A stretch of 64,000 bases of DNA from Stanieria cyanosphaera PCC 7437 (GCF_000317575.1 NC_019748.1:1814001-1878000); one strand, 5' to 3'. Numbered from the stretch's first letter, positions 28,093 to 38,958 are shown. Notes: generated by a model not told the origin, from the letters alone. Translations and numbers: made by a program.

Positions 28093-28492
28093 TCCGATTG
28101 CTCCAATCTTTGTTTACCTTAGCACCACCAGTTAAAATTTTTGTTAAGAATACTACCCTCATATCAAAATAGTAAAAGATGTTATTTGGTATGTTATTTA
28201 CGCTGACATAAATCTTTGTTGAAATTGTGTTGAATTGCCTTTAATGGCTAGAGATTTTTCTAGTAGGGCATTGAGATCAATTGGTTAGGCATGAAAAATT
28301 CATTTTAGCCTTCTAATATCAAGTTCTAATCATCACTTTAAATAAATTTTCTCATTATCCCCAGTCCCCCCTCGTCAATCATCACCTTTAACTGTTTAAA
28401 CTAACCTGATTTAACCCCCAAGCTTGGGACAATCAATCGAGCATTTTAGCCTGGAGATGCTACTAAATATTTTTAATGTTGACAAAGTTGCC
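28093..28492. other. 400-nt gap between the response regulator and thiO-thiG
   Basis: No reading frame with gene-like features, RNA motif or repeat was recognised. It must contain the promoter of the response regulator (minus strand). Confidence 0.4.
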
Positions 28493-30436
28493 TTATTTAA
28501 TTGTTCCTGTTAAAGGAGAACTAGCAGCAGCATATTGTTTGATTGGAATTCTACCTGATAAATAAGCTAGCCTACCAGCTTCAGTTGCTAAACCCATTGC
28601 CCGCGCCATAGCAACAGGATCTTGAGCCATTGCGATCGCACTATTAATGAGTAAGGCATCTGCCCCTAATTCCATTGCATAAGCAGCTTCACTAGGCGTA
28701 CCAATACCTGCATCTACCACTACAGGAATTTTGGCTTCTTCAATGATAATGGCAATATTAGCAGCGTTTTTAATTCCCTGTCCCGAACCGATGGGTGAAC
28801 CCAAAGGCATGACTGTGGCACAACCTATTTCTTCTAATCGTTTAGCAAGTAGCGGATCGGCATTAATATAAGGTAAAACGGCAAAACCTTCTTTAACTAG
28901 TTGTTCGGCTGCTTCTAAAGTTCCAATCGGATCGGGTAATAAATATTTAGCATCGGGAATAACTTCTAATTTAACGAAATTATTGTCTTCTTGCCCTAAT
29001 AACTTCGCCATTTCTCTACCTAAGCGCGCTACTCGAATTGCTTCTTCGGCAGTTTGACAACCTGCGGTATTAGGTAACATCCAAATTTTATTCCAGTCTA
29101 AAGCTTCTGCTAATCCTTCGTGTCCAGGTGCTTTGGTTTGTACTCTTCTCACGGCGACGGTGACAATCTCGCAACCACTAGCAATGACGCTTTGTTGCAT
29201 GGTTTCAATCGTGGGATATTTACCCGTACCTGTCATCAAACGAGAATTAAAAGTTCTTCCAGCAATAGTTAGTTGATTAGTTTGATTAATAGTTGTTGGT
29301 GTGCTGAGTTGTTGAGAAACAGTTGTTTGAATTTCTAGAGGCATTTTGTAACCATTGGATGAATTAAAATTGGGCTGAGGTTGAGCCAAAAATCGCTCGC
29401 AGCTAAAATGAGATAATAGAGGATCGGATTTTCCTTCTAAAATCAAATTGGCGATCACAGAAGCAGTAACAGGAGCAAGTAAAATACCATTACGATAATG
29501 CCCAGTCGCCAAAAATAAATTTTCACAAGGACTTCTACCTAAAATTGGCAGTTCATCAGGTGTACCTGGGCGAAAACCTGACCAAAACTCTTCAATTTGC
29601 CAATTAGCGACCGCAGGAAACAATTTAATCGCATTATTTAATAAATTTTGGATTCCTTGAGGTGTATTATGAGGATTCCAACCAACTTCTTCTACGGTTG
29701 CCCCAATAATCAAACGCCCATCTCGTCGGGGTACTAAATAAATACCTTCCCCAAATAATACCCGATGCAGATTAGCTTCTGTGGGCATTCTCAAAGAAAG
29801 CATTTGTCCTTTGACTGGGCGGACAGGAATCGGTAATAATTGACTAGCCCAAGAACCAGTAGCTAAAACATATTTTTCTGCTTCTAGTTCTCCTTCAGAA
29901 GTAAAAATACTGGTTACTCTACCCTGTCGTTGTTCAATTGCTTTAACTGCTACTCCTTCCTTAATTTCTACTCCTAAAATTTCAGCTGCTTGCAAAAGCG
30001 ATCGCATTAAACAACGATTATCGACTTGTCCATCTTCAGGATACCACCAACCCCCAACTATTGCTGTTCCTAAACCAGGTTGATACATTTCTAGCGTAGC
30101 TCGATTCAACCATAAATCTGATGGAGATTGAGGTAAATTAAAAACAGGAGCAACAATACCAGAAGGTAAATAACCAGTAGTAATACCAGTTAAATCTTCT
30201 AATTTACGAACCCATTCAGGATAAAGCCAACGTGATTTCAGACATAAATCTAGCATCGGGGGATTACTAATTTTTTCCGCCATCGGTGCGAGCATTCCTG
30301 CTGCTGCATGGGAAGCTGCTTGAGCAAAATCTCGACTTACCACAGTTACACTTGCCCCACGCAACTTTAATTCTACTGCGATCGCCAGACCGATAACTCC
30401 ACCACCAATCACCAGAATATCTTTTGTTGCCTTCAT
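28493..30436 (-). CDS. thiO/thiG: Bifunctional glycine oxidase/thiazole synthase (ThiO-ThiG fusion)
   Basis: The 647-residue fusion makes the thiazole half of thiamine. The N-terminal ThiO part (1-360) is an FAD-dependent glycine oxidase that produces dehydroglycine: the dinucleotide motif [20 protein letters not shown] is at 10-29 and [18 protein letters not shown] near 310-330. The C-terminal ThiG part (about 392-647) starts at [20 protein letters not shown] and has the phosphate-binding [19 protein letters not shown] plus the Schiff-base Lys in FVKLEVIPD. This fusion order is known in cyanobacteria. No TPP riboswitch was seen in the 142-nt upstream gap. Confidence 0.95.
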   Translation of the reverse strand: MKATKDILVIGGGVIGLAIAVELKLRGASVTVVSRDFAQAASHAAAGMLAPMAEKISNPPMLDLCLKSRWLYPEWVRKLEDLTGITTGYLPSGIVAPVFNLPQSPSDLWLNRATLEMYQPGLGTAIVGGWWYPEDGQVDNRCLMRSLLQAAEILGVEIKEGVAVKAIEQRQGRVTSIFTSEGELEAEKYVLATGSWASQLLPIPVRPVKGQMLSLRMPTEANLHRVLFGEGIYLVPRRDGRLIIGATVEEVGWNPHNTPQGIQNLLNNAIKLFPAVANWQIEEFWSGFRPGTPDELPILGRSPCENLFLATGHYRNGILLAPVTASVIANLILEGKSDPLLSHFSCERFLAQPQPNFNSSNGYKMPLEIQTTVSQQLSTPTTINQTNQLTIAGRTFNSRLMTGTGKYPTIETMQQSVIASGCEIVTVAVRRVQTKAPGHEGLAEALDWNKIWMLPNTAGCQTAEEAIRVARLGREMAKLLGQEDNNFVKLEVIPDAKYLLPDPIGTLEAAEQLVKEGFAVLPYINADPLLAKRLEEIGCATVMPLGSPIGSGQGIKNAANIAIIIEEAKIPVVVDAGIGTPSEAAYAMELGADALLINSAIAMAQDPVAMARAMGLATEAGRLAYLSGRIPIKQYAAASSPLTGTIK

Positions 30437-30466
30437 CTGTTCAAGTCCGTTTTCAATTTTTTGTAT

Positions 30467-30502
30467 ATAGCAGTTCTCACTTCTATGAGGTACATCCGTT
30501 CG
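30467..30502 (+). repeat. Solo half of a MITE-like element
   Basis: TATATAGCAGTTCTCAC followed by TATGAGGTACATCC matches the left end of the complete element at 57756-57849 (TATAGCAGTTCTCAT, then GGTGAGGTACA). The right half is missing here. Confidence 0.55.
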
Positions 30503-30578
30503 ATATTGATTGAGCGTTAATGATTGATTGTTTGTCCACAGCCAATAGCAGATAAACTTTTGATTTTTTTGCGATCGC

Positions 30579-31931
30579 TCAGGACGCTTCGCGCTTTTTA
30601 CTTTTTACTTCAACTTTACATTCAGCACAACGAGACAAAATTAAACAACACCACCAGCGAGCATAACTTCCGACTAATCCTATTTCTTTCAATTCTCCAT
30701 CGGGTAAATGTCCATCCCAAGGTAAATGACCTTCAGGAGCAGCCAAAGTATATTGAATTTGACTAGAATCTTGCCAACGATTTCTGACCCGCCAACCAAG
30801 TCGTTCTCCCAAAGTACACTCGGTCTTATAATCGATCTTACCACCAAGTTCCTGCCAAATTCTTCTTTGCACCGAGAAACCAAAACGTTCTTCACTGTAT
30901 TTTAACCACAGGAGATCAATAACTTGCAGTGTTTCACAGGTAAGCTTTTGAGTAGATTTATAATCCAACCAACCTTCTTTAACTCGATTAGCTATTTTGA
31001 GTAAAATTTCGTAAGTTTCTTCATCGGCTTGTTGCCATTCTCCCTTTGACAAATAAATTTCTAATCTTTGGTAAATATTTTCTGGGTTAGAAGAAGTTTT
31101 TTCTAATTCTAGTTGTTGAGCATCAGGAATCATCTCCAACCATTGCTGCACGGATTGAGGACGATGTTCTGCTTGTAATGCCATTCCTTTAACAATAGCA
31201 GCATTTAATTGATCGCTCAGGCGAGGATTATGTTTTTTAGGCAGGATTAAACTAGCACCTTGAGAGCGAAATTGTGCTGGTAGTGGCTGTACTCCAGTTA
31301 ATAAAAAGTAACAAGTAGCAGCTAAAGCATGAACATCTGTATAAGGACCGCGTTTTGCTCTTTGATAATATTGTTCTATCGGAGCAAAAGATTCTGTCCG
31401 AGCATTAGTATGTGTTAAAGTTTTGCCATCAATAAACTCTCTTGCCAAACCAAAATCAATCAATACTGCTTCTTCTGCATTGTCTCGCAACATAATATTT
31501 GATGGTTTAACATCACGATGTAAAAGCCCTTGTTGATGAATATAGCTTAGTGCTTCTCCTATCTGCCTGATATACAGTAAAGCTTTTTTTTCTGACAAAA
31601 CACCTTGTTCAATAATTTTGCTTTCTAAATCTCCTCCTGTGAGATATTCCATCACCATGCACCAAATTCCTTGTTCTTGGCACACATCATGAACTTGAAC
31701 AATATGATTATGATTACATTTAGCCAGACGAAAAGCTTCTTGAATAAATTTTTCTTGATGTTGAGCAAAATCGGGTTTAGATAAAATTAAATCGTTAGCG
31801 GTTTTAATCGCAACTAATCTAGTTAAATGACAATCTTGAGCGCGATAAGTGATACCAAATCCTCCCACACCCAATACTTCTTCAATTACATATTTACCAT
31901 CTTGAATTGCTTCTCCTCGTCTCCAGATCAT
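30579..31931 (-). CDS. Serine/threonine protein kinase with C-terminal GUN4-like domain
   Basis: Residues 10-270 form a Hanks-type kinase: the G loop [15 protein letters not shown], the catalytic loop [15 protein letters not shown], the activation start IDFGLAREF and the P+1 region SFAPIEQYY. Residues about 300-440 resemble GUN4 ([20 protein letters not shown], then RIWQELGG, then [20 protein letters not shown]). GUN4 binds porphyrins and stimulates Mg-chelatase, so the fused domain may let this kinase sense a tetrapyrrole, which is inference. Such kinase-GUN4 fusions are known in cyanobacteria. Confidence 0.9.
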   Translation of the reverse strand: MIWRRGEAIQDGKYVIEEVLGVGGFGITYRAQDCHLTRLVAIKTANDLILSKPDFAQHQEKFIQEAFRLAKCNHNHIVQVHDVCQEQGIWCMVMEYLTGGDLESKIIEQGVLSEKKALLYIRQIGEALSYIHQQGLLHRDVKPSNIMLRDNAEEAVLIDFGLAREFIDGKTLTHTNARTESFAPIEQYYQRAKRGPYTDVHALAATCYFLLTGVQPLPAQFRSQGASLILPKKHNPRLSDQLNAAIVKGMALQAEHRPQSVQQWLEMIPDAQQLELEKTSSNPENIYQRLEIYLSKGEWQQADEETYEILLKIANRVKEGWLDYKSTQKLTCETLQVIDLLWLKYSEERFGFSVQRRIWQELGGKIDYKTECTLGERLGWRVRNRWQDSSQIQYTLAAPEGHLPWDGHLPDGELKEIGLVGSYARWWCCLILSRCAECKVEVKSKKREAS

Positions 31932-31999
31932 TTGTTTTTGCGACTTTGCTTAAGTTATGGTTTTGCTGCAATTCTTAATTGGTTTTAGGCTTTTTTAGT

Positions 32000-32446
32000 T
32001 TAGGGCAAATATTTTTGAACAACTTGCCAACCCGTTAAAGAAACAAAAATAAAACCAACAAATAAAGTAAGATTTATCCCAACATGAAGTAAACGCGCCC
32101 ATGATTTTTGTGGACTAATTTGAGTAGCACTCCAACCCGATAACAACACTAAAATAACCACAGTTAAACCTGCAATCAAATGAGGCGAGTGACCCAGACT
32201 ACCATAGTAACCTATCGTTCCGACTAGCCCGATCGCGAGTAACAGTAAAACAAGCAGACACAATACTATCCCACTAATAATATGAAACTTTCTTAAGGAA
32301 GCAGGACGCGCTTGTCGATTAATTCGAGTTGATAAAATTCCTAAACCCGAAAAAAATAGCACTCCATAAGTTGCGAGTGCTAAACCCATTGACCAAGCAG
32401 CTATTTTCCACAGCCAAAGAAAAGAAGGTAAATTCAAAACCGACAC
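32000..32446 (-). CDS. DUF4079 family membrane protein
   Basis: The 148-residue protein has four predicted transmembrane helices (about 12-32, 50-72, 80-100 and 118-140), with conserved His residues in KFHIISGIVL, SPHLIAGLTV and LLHVGINLTL that could bind haem. This layout fits the DUF4079/cytochrome b561-like membrane proteins common in cyanobacteria. Function is not established. Confidence 0.7.
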   Translation of the reverse strand: MSVLNLPSFLWLWKIAAWSMGLALATYGVLFFSGLGILSTRINRQARPASLRKFHIISGIVLCLLVLLLLAIGLVGTIGYYGSLGHSPHLIAGLTVVILVLLSGWSATQISPQKSWARLLHVGINLTLFVGFIFVSLTGWQVVQKYLP

Positions 32447-32669
32447 CTAGTTAAGCTCTCTACTAAAAGATAGTTTAAGCTGAACTAACTAAGATCACAC
32501 CAAAGAAATAAATAGATAAAATGTTTAATTGAGGTTAACTGAAGAATTGTTAATCAAGCTTAAATTCTGATTTTTTTGGTTAGCTCTTGATTAAATATTT
32601 ATTTGCTCAACTCAATGTCAATTTTTTTTGTAAATATATATAAATGGTTGGCAAAAATCTTTTGTTTAA

Positions 32670-33059
32670 TTAAACTACACTAACAGTAGTTTTGAATTGA
32701 TTTGTTGTAGGTTGATGATTGTTATTAACGCGATCGTTCTTAGTTGAATTCTCTGTTGTTTTGGACTCAGTTTGAGTTGGTTTTTCTGACTCAGAATCTT
32801 GACCTTCATTAATACAAAGACGCTCACATGGGATCGTGTCTGACAAGATAGCACTAGCCATCATGCCAGTATGAATTTCCAATAAAGCATCTCGGACAGC
32901 TTCAAAAACTAGCCTTTGTCCAGGAAAAACAACTCTTTCAAAATACCAGTTGGGAATATTAGTAATTCGAGCTACTTGGATTTGACTAGTTGCATTTACA
33001 TAGCAGCACAAAATAGTGTTCTTTTCATTATTGGGTACCGGATCAAGTATTTGAGACAT
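32670..33059 (-). CDS. DUF1830 domain protein
   Basis: The 129-residue protein contains a compact domain at about 17-90 (ILCCYVNATSQIQVARITN, then NWYFERVVFPGQRLVFEA), followed by a low-complexity polar tail rich in Thr, Ser, Asn and Glu. DUF1830 is confined to cyanobacteria and has no known function. Monocistronic, divergent from the radical SAM gene. Confidence 0.75.
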   Translation of the reverse strand: MSQILDPVPNNEKNTILCCYVNATSQIQVARITNIPNWYFERVVFPGQRLVFEAVRDALLEIHTGMMASAILSDTIPCERLCINEGQDSESEKPTQTESKTTENSTKNDRVNNNHQPTTNQFKTTVSVV

Positions 33060-33473
33060 AGTTATTGAAGCGATTATTTAAAATTGGTTTGCTATTACAC
33101 TTGATAAGCTAACACTTCCCGATCCCCACTAGCTGTAAAAGGGAATACCAATCAGAGCTTATCTTAGTGCCTTAAATCAGCTTTCATGGTATTATAGATT
33201 TTTTTAAGATTTGAACCTAGATTAGGTTAAAGATTGCGTTCGAGAGCAACCGTACTCTTGATAAGTTTTAATAAATTAAATTTGCTCATTTATTCCTGAC
33301 TACTTTGAGATGAAATTTAGCTCAGGAGCAAATCAGTTGAGCGAAATTGGCTAGTTGATTGTAACTAATAATATAGTTAAAGTTAAGTTATATGAAAAAA
33401 ATGATTAATTTTTCCTGGGGGAAGGAACTGGTTGGTTCAAAAACCTCAACAACTTTAAAAAAATTTTTATCCT
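33060..33473. other. 414-nt divergent gap between the DUF1830 and radical SAM genes
   Basis: It must hold two divergent promoters. No RNA gene, terminator or repeat was recognised. Confidence 0.4.
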
Positions 33474-35054
33474 ATGACTCAGAAAATTCTCTATGTTCGT
33501 CTGCCTTGTAATCCCATTTTTCCCATAGGAGTTGTTTATCTAGCTGATTTTGTGCATAAGTTATTTCCCGACTTAGAACAAAAAATCTTTGACTTGGGAA
33601 CAGTACCACCCTTAGATTTTGTACCAGCCTTAGAACAATGTATCGATCAATTTCAACCAACCCTGTTGGTATTTTCATGGCGAGATATTCAAATTTATGC
33701 ACCTGTGGGAGGTAGAGGCGGAAATCCTCTGCAAAACGCTTTTGAATTTTACTATGCTAAAAATCCCCTAACTAGATTAAAAGGAGCTTTAGGAGGATTA
33801 AAAGTTACTACCGCTTATTATGGAGAACTTTGGCGCAATTTAGGCTTAATTAATCGCGGTTTAAAAAGAGCCAGAAAATATCATCCCGAAGCTCGCTCTA
33901 TAGTTGGTGGTGGTGCAGTTAGTGTTTTTTATGAACAGTTAAAGCAAAAATTACCTCAAGGAACAATTGTTTCGGTTGGAGAAGGAGAACAATTATTAGC
34001 CAAACTTCTGCGCGGTGAAGATTTTAGTGATGAGCGTTGTTATGTAGTGGGAGAAACAGAACCACGAAAACGCTTAATCCACGAACAACCAGAGGCAATC
34101 GAAAAAACGGCTTGTAATTATGACTATATTGCTAAAATTTGGTCAGAATTTGATTATTATCTTCAAGAAAACGATTTTTATCTAGGAGTACAAACTAAAC
34201 GAGGCTGTCCTCATAATTGCTGCTACTGCGTCTACACTGTAGTTGAAGGTAAGCAAGTTAGAATTAACCCTGCTGATGAAGTAGTTAAAGAAATGCGTCA
34301 GCTTTATGAGCGAGGTATCCGCAATTTTTGGTTTACTGATGCTCAGTTTATTCCAGCGCGTAGGTTTATCCCTGATGCTATCGAATTATTACAAAAAATT
34401 CTTGATTCGGGTATGAAAGATATTCACTGGGCTGCTTATATCAGGGCTGATAATCTTTCTCCCGAATTATGTGACTTAATGGTTCAAACTGGCATGAACT
34501 ATTTTGAAATAGGGATTACTAGTGGTTCGCAAGAATTAGTTCGGAAGATGCGGATGGGTTACAATCTGCGTACTGTACTGCAAAATTGTCGAGATTTGAA
34601 AGCTGCTGGTTTTAATGATCTGGTTTCGGTTAACTATTCTTTTAACGTCATTGATGAAACGTACGATACTATCAGACAAACTGTAGCTTATCATCGAGAA
34701 TTAGAACGGATTTTTGGTGCAGATAAAGTAGAACCAGCCATTTTCTTTATTGGTTTGCAACCTCATACTCATTTAGAAGAATATGCTTTTAAAAATGAAA
34801 TTCTTAAACCTGGATACGATCCGATGAGTTTGATGCCTTGGACAGCCAAAAAACTGTTGTGGAACCCCGAACCCCTTGGTTCTTTTTTTGGAGAAGTTTG
34901 TCTGCAAGCTTGGCAACAAAATCCTAATGATTTTGGACGAGAAGTTATGGAAATTTTGGAACAAAAATTAGGAATTGCTTCATTAGAAGAGGCTTTAAGC
35001 GCACCCATAGAATCTGCTCAACCAGAATTAGCCACGATATCTTTAAACAAATAG
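33474..35054 (+). CDS. Radical SAM protein with B12-binding-like N-terminal domain
   Basis: The 526-residue enzyme has an N-terminal Rossmann region of the cobalamin-binding type (about 5-180; SIVGGGAVSVFYEQL and TIVSVGEGEQLLAKL), though no clear DxHxxG cobalamin motif was seen. The radical SAM barrel starts at RGCPHNCCYCVYTVVEG (about residue 242), with the CxxxCxxC cluster intact, followed by FWFTDAQFIP and YFEIGITSGSQELVRKM. Related cyanobacterial proteins carry a label referring to photosystem II high-light acclimation; I recall this name but cannot confirm it here. The reaction is unknown. Confidence 0.82.
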   Translation: MTQKILYVRLPCNPIFPIGVVYLADFVHKLFPDLEQKIFDLGTVPPLDFVPALEQCIDQFQPTLLVFSWRDIQIYAPVGGRGGNPLQNAFEFYYAKNPLTRLKGALGGLKVTTAYYGELWRNLGLINRGLKRARKYHPEARSIVGGGAVSVFYEQLKQKLPQGTIVSVGEGEQLLAKLLRGEDFSDERCYVVGETEPRKRLIHEQPEAIEKTACNYDYIAKIWSEFDYYLQENDFYLGVQTKRGCPHNCCYCVYTVVEGKQVRINPADEVVKEMRQLYERGIRNFWFTDAQFIPARRFIPDAIELLQKILDSGMKDIHWAAYIRADNLSPELCDLMVQTGMNYFEIGITSGSQELVRKMRMGYNLRTVLQNCRDLKAAGFNDLVSVNYSFNVIDETYDTIRQTVAYHRELERIFGADKVEPAIFFIGLQPHTHLEEYAFKNEILKPGYDPMSLMPWTAKKLLWNPEPLGSFFGEVCLQAWQQNPNDFGREVMEILEQKLGIASLEEALSAPIESAQPELATISLNK

Positions 35055-35214
35055 GTAGGTGAGCTAATTCATAGTTATAAAACGCAGGAAGACAAAGGAA
35101 GCTTTCGGTGCTTCGGGTGCAACAAAATAGAAATAAGAGTTTTTATTTTATATTTAATTTTGTCTTGGTACTTAGAACAGCAAAAGCTTTGATAATTGTA
35201 CAGAGGTAGCATAC

Positions 35215-35373
35215 TACTGATAACTGTACAGACGTAAAATGTTGCGGTGAGACCCTGCGCCACGCCAGTCGCTCCACTTGGGGATACCCCAAGACCGCGC
35301 TGGCTCACCTGCGGGCGCAAAGGAACGCTCACCAAGACACGTCTCTACCAATAACTAATAACTGATAACTGAA
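35215..35373. repeat. MITE-like dispersed repeat with imperfect inverted ends
   Basis: The left part GTACAGACGTAAAATGTTG and the right part CACGTCTCTACC are imperfect inverted ends of the family seen at 18224. The GC-rich centre holds the self-complementary CTTGGGGATACCCCAAG and a GTGAGACC/GGCTCACC pair. The GC content is far above the flanks. TAACTGATAACTG repeats follow up to the next gene. Confidence 0.6.
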
Positions 35374-35374
35374 A

Positions 35375-36754
35375 ATGCTCGAAGGTTCAATCTTACAACA
35401 ATTAGTACAAGCTCATCAAAACAGTAAAAGACCGATCAATTTGGGAGTTTATTACAAAAATACTTTAGTTGCTCTTTGTCATGCCCTGGAAGACTTTATT
35501 TTAGAGTCGGAAGATAAACCACTTATGATTGCAGCCTTTCAGCGAGGAAAATGGTATTTGGAAGAAGCTGAACGTTATAATGATTTGGCTCAAAAGTCGC
35601 TGCAAGTAGCAATTATGGCTGCACCAGAAGCCGGATTTGCAGAGCATCCTACTAGTCAAAAAGATAATGTAGCTTTAGTTAGTTTAAAACCTGACGATCC
35701 TGTGGCTCAAGAGTGGCACTTAATGATCATATCTTCCACCTATACAGCAATGGTTTTATGTCAGGAATTGTCTGAAGCAGATTATGGGATCGAAGGAAGA
35801 CCTCATGCTGATTTAGAGCGAAAATTTTATGGTTTTTGGACTTTTGAGCCAGATTTAGTCACAGAAACTGTCAAATTAGCGATCGCACATATTCAAAGCT
35901 ACAATCCAGATTTAGCTCATACCCTAACTACTCAAGTAGAACAAATCCTCACTCAATCTATTTCCCAACCAAGAGAAGATTTAAGTGTTGTCGTCTCACG
36001 AGTAGTAGAATACCTGCAAAATTGTCAACAGGATTTACATAATTCCCAACCAACCGCAGCCTATGCTTATTTTCAAGCCTTAGATGACAATATTGTTTCT
36101 AACGAAATGCAAGCTCTGTTACGCATGGCTCAAATCATCGACTTGACGGATGTACGCAACCCAATGGCTGCTACAGAAGTATCGGCAATGGCTGAAGCGA
36201 TGGGACAATTATTAGATTTACCAGCTTGGCAAGTTAAGCGATTGCGTTTGGGAGGACTGTTATACCGTTTAGGTTTATTCTCTACAGTTAAGATTGATAA
36301 TGAGAAAAAATCTCCTGTTCAACAACAAGTGTTACAAGCTTCCGAATCCTTACCCCAGGCATCAGTGTTGAGAATTATGCCTCAACTTCAAGCGATCGCT
36401 ACAATTTTAACTCATCAAACCGAAGCTTGGGATGGCTCTGGTACTCCTGCAGGTTTAGCTTATGATAGCATTCCTCTCGAATCCAGAATTCTTCGTTTAG
36501 TTGCTGATTTTCAACAACAAGTTACAAACTATAGTCAAGCAGAAACAGTTGACAATCCTCTCGCTCAAGCTTTATCTTACTGCCAAAATCAAGCAGGAGA
36601 AACTTATGACCCCAAATTAGTAGAGGCACTAGGTTTACTGGTAATGGGGATGCAACAAGGAATGAGTATTCAAGCTTATCAACCCAAAATTGCGACTGGA
36701 ATGTGGTTACTAGATTCAGAGCAAATTGGTAAAAATCCCACCACTTCTTCTTAA
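35375..36754 (+). CDS. DICT-domain protein with degenerate HD-GYP-like output
   Basis: Residues 1-160 form a DICT sensory domain (starts MLEGSILQQLVQAHQNSKRP; KPLMIAAFQRGKWYLEEAERY). Residues about 240-430 resemble an HD-GYP module (LRLGGLLYRLGLFST, then ILTHQTEAWDGSGTPAGLAY, then IPLESRILRLVADFQ). The metal-binding HD and GYP residues are largely replaced (no HD pair at the expected place, GTP in place of GYP). Loss of cyclic-di-GMP hydrolysis is therefore likely, and the module may act as a binding or protein-interaction domain. Confidence 0.8.
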   Translation: MLEGSILQQLVQAHQNSKRPINLGVYYKNTLVALCHALEDFILESEDKPLMIAAFQRGKWYLEEAERYNDLAQKSLQVAIMAAPEAGFAEHPTSQKDNVALVSLKPDDPVAQEWHLMIISSTYTAMVLCQELSEADYGIEGRPHADLERKFYGFWTFEPDLVTETVKLAIAHIQSYNPDLAHTLTTQVEQILTQSISQPREDLSVVVSRVVEYLQNCQQDLHNSQPTAAYAYFQALDDNIVSNEMQALLRMAQIIDLTDVRNPMAATEVSAMAEAMGQLLDLPAWQVKRLRLGGLLYRLGLFSTVKIDNEKKSPVQQQVLQASESLPQASVLRIMPQLQAIATILTHQTEAWDGSGTPAGLAYDSIPLESRILRLVADFQQQVTNYSQAETVDNPLAQALSYCQNQAGETYDPKLVEALGLLVMGMQQGMSIQAYQPKIATGMWLLDSEQIGKNPTTSS

Positions 36755-36797
36755 ATTTGAGTAATACTTATAAACTAAAATTATTAATTACTAGCTG

Positions 36798-37457
36798 ATG
36801 AGCAAAATAGAAGTAATTCGTGCAGGACAAGAAAAACATTTTCCAGGAATTGATTTAGAAGACGAAGATTTATCTGGCTGTCAATTAGAAAGAGTCAACT
36901 TGGCTGGTGCTAACTTAGTAGGCACAGATTTGCGTCAAGCTAACCTTAAAGGCGCAAGATTAGATGGGGCAAATTTGTTAGGAGCTCAACTCAATTTAAC
37001 AGATTTGAGAGCTAATTTACTCGGTGCTAACTTAATGCAAACCGACTTAAGTAATGCAGATCTTAGAGGTAGTAATCTCCGAGGTGCTAATCTAATGGGA
37101 GCGAAAGTAACTCAAGCGTCTTTAGCAGGAGCATTTTTAAGCGGTGCTAATCTTACAGGAGTCAATTTTAAAGGAGTTGATTTTCGTGGCGCAGACTTAA
37201 GAGGTGCTAATCTCAGTGGTGCTAATCTCAAAGGAGCTAATTTAGCTCAAACCGATTTACAAGGTGCTAATCTCAGCGAAACCAATTTAGAAGAAGTTGA
37301 TTTAAGAGGTGCTAATTTAGCGGGAGCAAATTTATCAGGAGCTAACTTGCTTTGCGCGGAAACCGAAGGAGCAAATTTTGATGGTGTAAATTTAGATCGA
37401 GCTTGTTTATTAGGTATTTCAACTGTAAAAAATGAAGTTAACATCTCGAAACAATAG
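36798..37457 (+). CDS. Pentapeptide repeat protein
   Basis: The 219-residue protein is made almost entirely of A(N/D)LxG pentapeptides from about residue 25 to 205 (GANLVGTDLRQANLKGARLD and similar), enough for a right-handed quadrilateral beta-helix of about nine turns. No signal peptide or other domain is present. Such proteins are abundant in cyanobacteria and mostly uncharacterised. It follows the DICT gene by 43 nt and precedes a membrane protein gene by 63 nt, so the three may be co-transcribed. Confidence 0.9.
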   Translation: MSKIEVIRAGQEKHFPGIDLEDEDLSGCQLERVNLAGANLVGTDLRQANLKGARLDGANLLGAQLNLTDLRANLLGANLMQTDLSNADLRGSNLRGANLMGAKVTQASLAGAFLSGANLTGVNFKGVDFRGADLRGANLSGANLKGANLAQTDLQGANLSETNLEEVDLRGANLAGANLSGANLLCAETEGANFDGVNLDRACLLGISTVKNEVNISKQ

Positions 37458-37520
37458 CTGACTTGGACGTGATTGCCTTTAATAATTAACATTATTGTGA
37501 TTCCGCCATAGGAAATTTTT

Positions 37521-38282
37521 GTGTCTAGAAGTTTATTTCGCTATCAGCAAATTATTAACTTGGTGTCCGCCCTTGGCTCAAATAGAATTTTGAGAATGCT
37601 TCAGCAACAGTTCAAAAACCATAGTGGTCGATTATTTTATGCTTTGGGAATTGGTTTATTGTGGTGGTGGAATTGGAAGTTACTACTAGCTACGGTAGGT
37701 GGAATGGGATTGATGTTGCTAGCCTATTCACTACAAACCAACCATTGGCAACAATCTTGGTTCAAATGGCAACGCTTTTTAACAGGTTCTCAAGGTAAGC
37801 TAGCGATCGCAGTTGGGACAGGAGGAATTGGTGCTTTTACTACTTATTTGGCAACTTCGATCTGGGCGGATACCGAAAATCGTTGGTTAGCTACAGGTTT
37901 GATTTTACAAGGCTTAGGAACTTTTATTACTGTAGGATTGTTAATTTGGCAGATTAGTTCTCATCGAGCGATCGCAACTATCACAAAATTTGAACAATTA
38001 TTAGCGGATCTAACTGCTTCAGACTCACTTAAACGTCTGATTGCGATTCACCGCTTAACTCGTTTGGCAAGACATCATCGTTTATCTTCAGCAGAAGAAA
38101 GTCAATTAAAAGAATATTTTTGTCTAATGCTATCTCAATCTGAAGACATGACCATTAAACAAGCCCTGTTGGATAGTTTAGAACAGCTAGGCATTAATTT
38201 ATTCAAGGCAAAAGAAAAGTCTGCCCTGCAAATTCCGATTCAACTACAAGCATCTGCTAAACCTATTTATCACAATAAATAG
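37521..38282 (+). CDS. Conserved membrane protein with C-terminal helical domain
   Basis: The 253-residue protein begins at a GTG with AGGAAATT just upstream. It has about four transmembrane helices (about 38-70, 95-115 and 122-145) with Trp-rich borders (GIGLLWWWNWKLLLATVGG). A soluble C-terminal part follows with a helical-repeat look (LIAIHRLTRLARHHRLSSAE). It resembles hypothetical cyanobacterial membrane proteins; no function can be given. Last backbone gene before the island. Confidence 0.7.
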   Translation: MSRSLFRYQQIINLVSALGSNRILRMLQQQFKNHSGRLFYALGIGLLWWWNWKLLLATVGGMGLMLLAYSLQTNHWQQSWFKWQRFLTGSQGKLAIAVGTGGIGAFTTYLATSIWADTENRWLATGLILQGLGTFITVGLLIWQISSHRAIATITKFEQLLADLTASDSLKRLIAIHRLTRLARHHRLSSAEESQLKEYFCLMLSQSEDMTIKQALLDSLEQLGINLFKAKEKSALQIPIQLQASAKPIYHNK

Positions 38283-38297
38283 GTGTTGCTGAATTAG

Positions 38298-38777
38298 GGT
38301 ATCAAATATTACCTTAATTTTAGAACAAAAGGATTAGAAGAGTATTATGAGATAAATCCTAATGTCACAGACCCTAGAGAACTACCTCCAGAATTCGCCA
38401 AAATCCTATTAGCACACGATATTTCCCATATTATTCTTGGTTGCGACACAGGTATGTATGACGAAATCAAAATACTACCATTAAGTTTTTGGACGAGCGA
38501 TTTTAAGTTTGGGGATTTCATACGTACCCGTAAAGACCCCAAAATTAGACCTGCAATAGATATTATGTATGACGATTTAATTAAACAACATGGGGTTCTA
38601 TGGCTTTATAGCTCAATTTTGTTCGTGTTACCGCGACTATTACCAGAAATTATAACCATCTGGTTCAAAACTCGTGCTACAAGAAAATATTACCCTTTTC
38701 TCAATTATAAATCTTTACTCAATCGCTCTCTGCTAGAAATACGCCAAGATTTCGACCTCTTACCATTGCTCAAATAA
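38298..38777 (+). pseudogene. N-terminally truncated COQ4-like gene remnant
   Basis: An open frame from 38298 to the TAA at 38775-38777 encodes about 159 residues, but has no ATG, GTG or TTG before the internal ATG at 38454. The part before that ATG is clearly coding-like (ELPPEFAKILLAHDISHIIL, then GCDTGMYDEIKILPL). HDxxH in AHDISH recalls the HDxxH metal motif of the COQ4/ubiquinone-biosynthesis family. The 5' end has been lost, so the gene is probably dead; translation from 38454 (107 residues) would lack the motif. It marks the left border of the island. Confidence 0.55.
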
Positions 38778-38958
38778 AAAGTTTTACCTTCTCTATTTGT
38801 AGTTTGTTCTTCATATTTTACTTCTCTTTCTTTTAAGACAGTTAGACCTTGGTTAAATGACCTTGGTTTTGATTTTTCTGTGACCGGGTGCAATTTAATC
38901 TCAATTTAATGATATGGCTTTGTTTTGAGCAGAATCGATGTGTTAATGACCCTTGGCT

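Noticed and set aside
38705-38893. 62-codon minus-strand ORF near the COQ4-like relic
   Set aside because: Overlaps the relic on the other strand and shows no domain.
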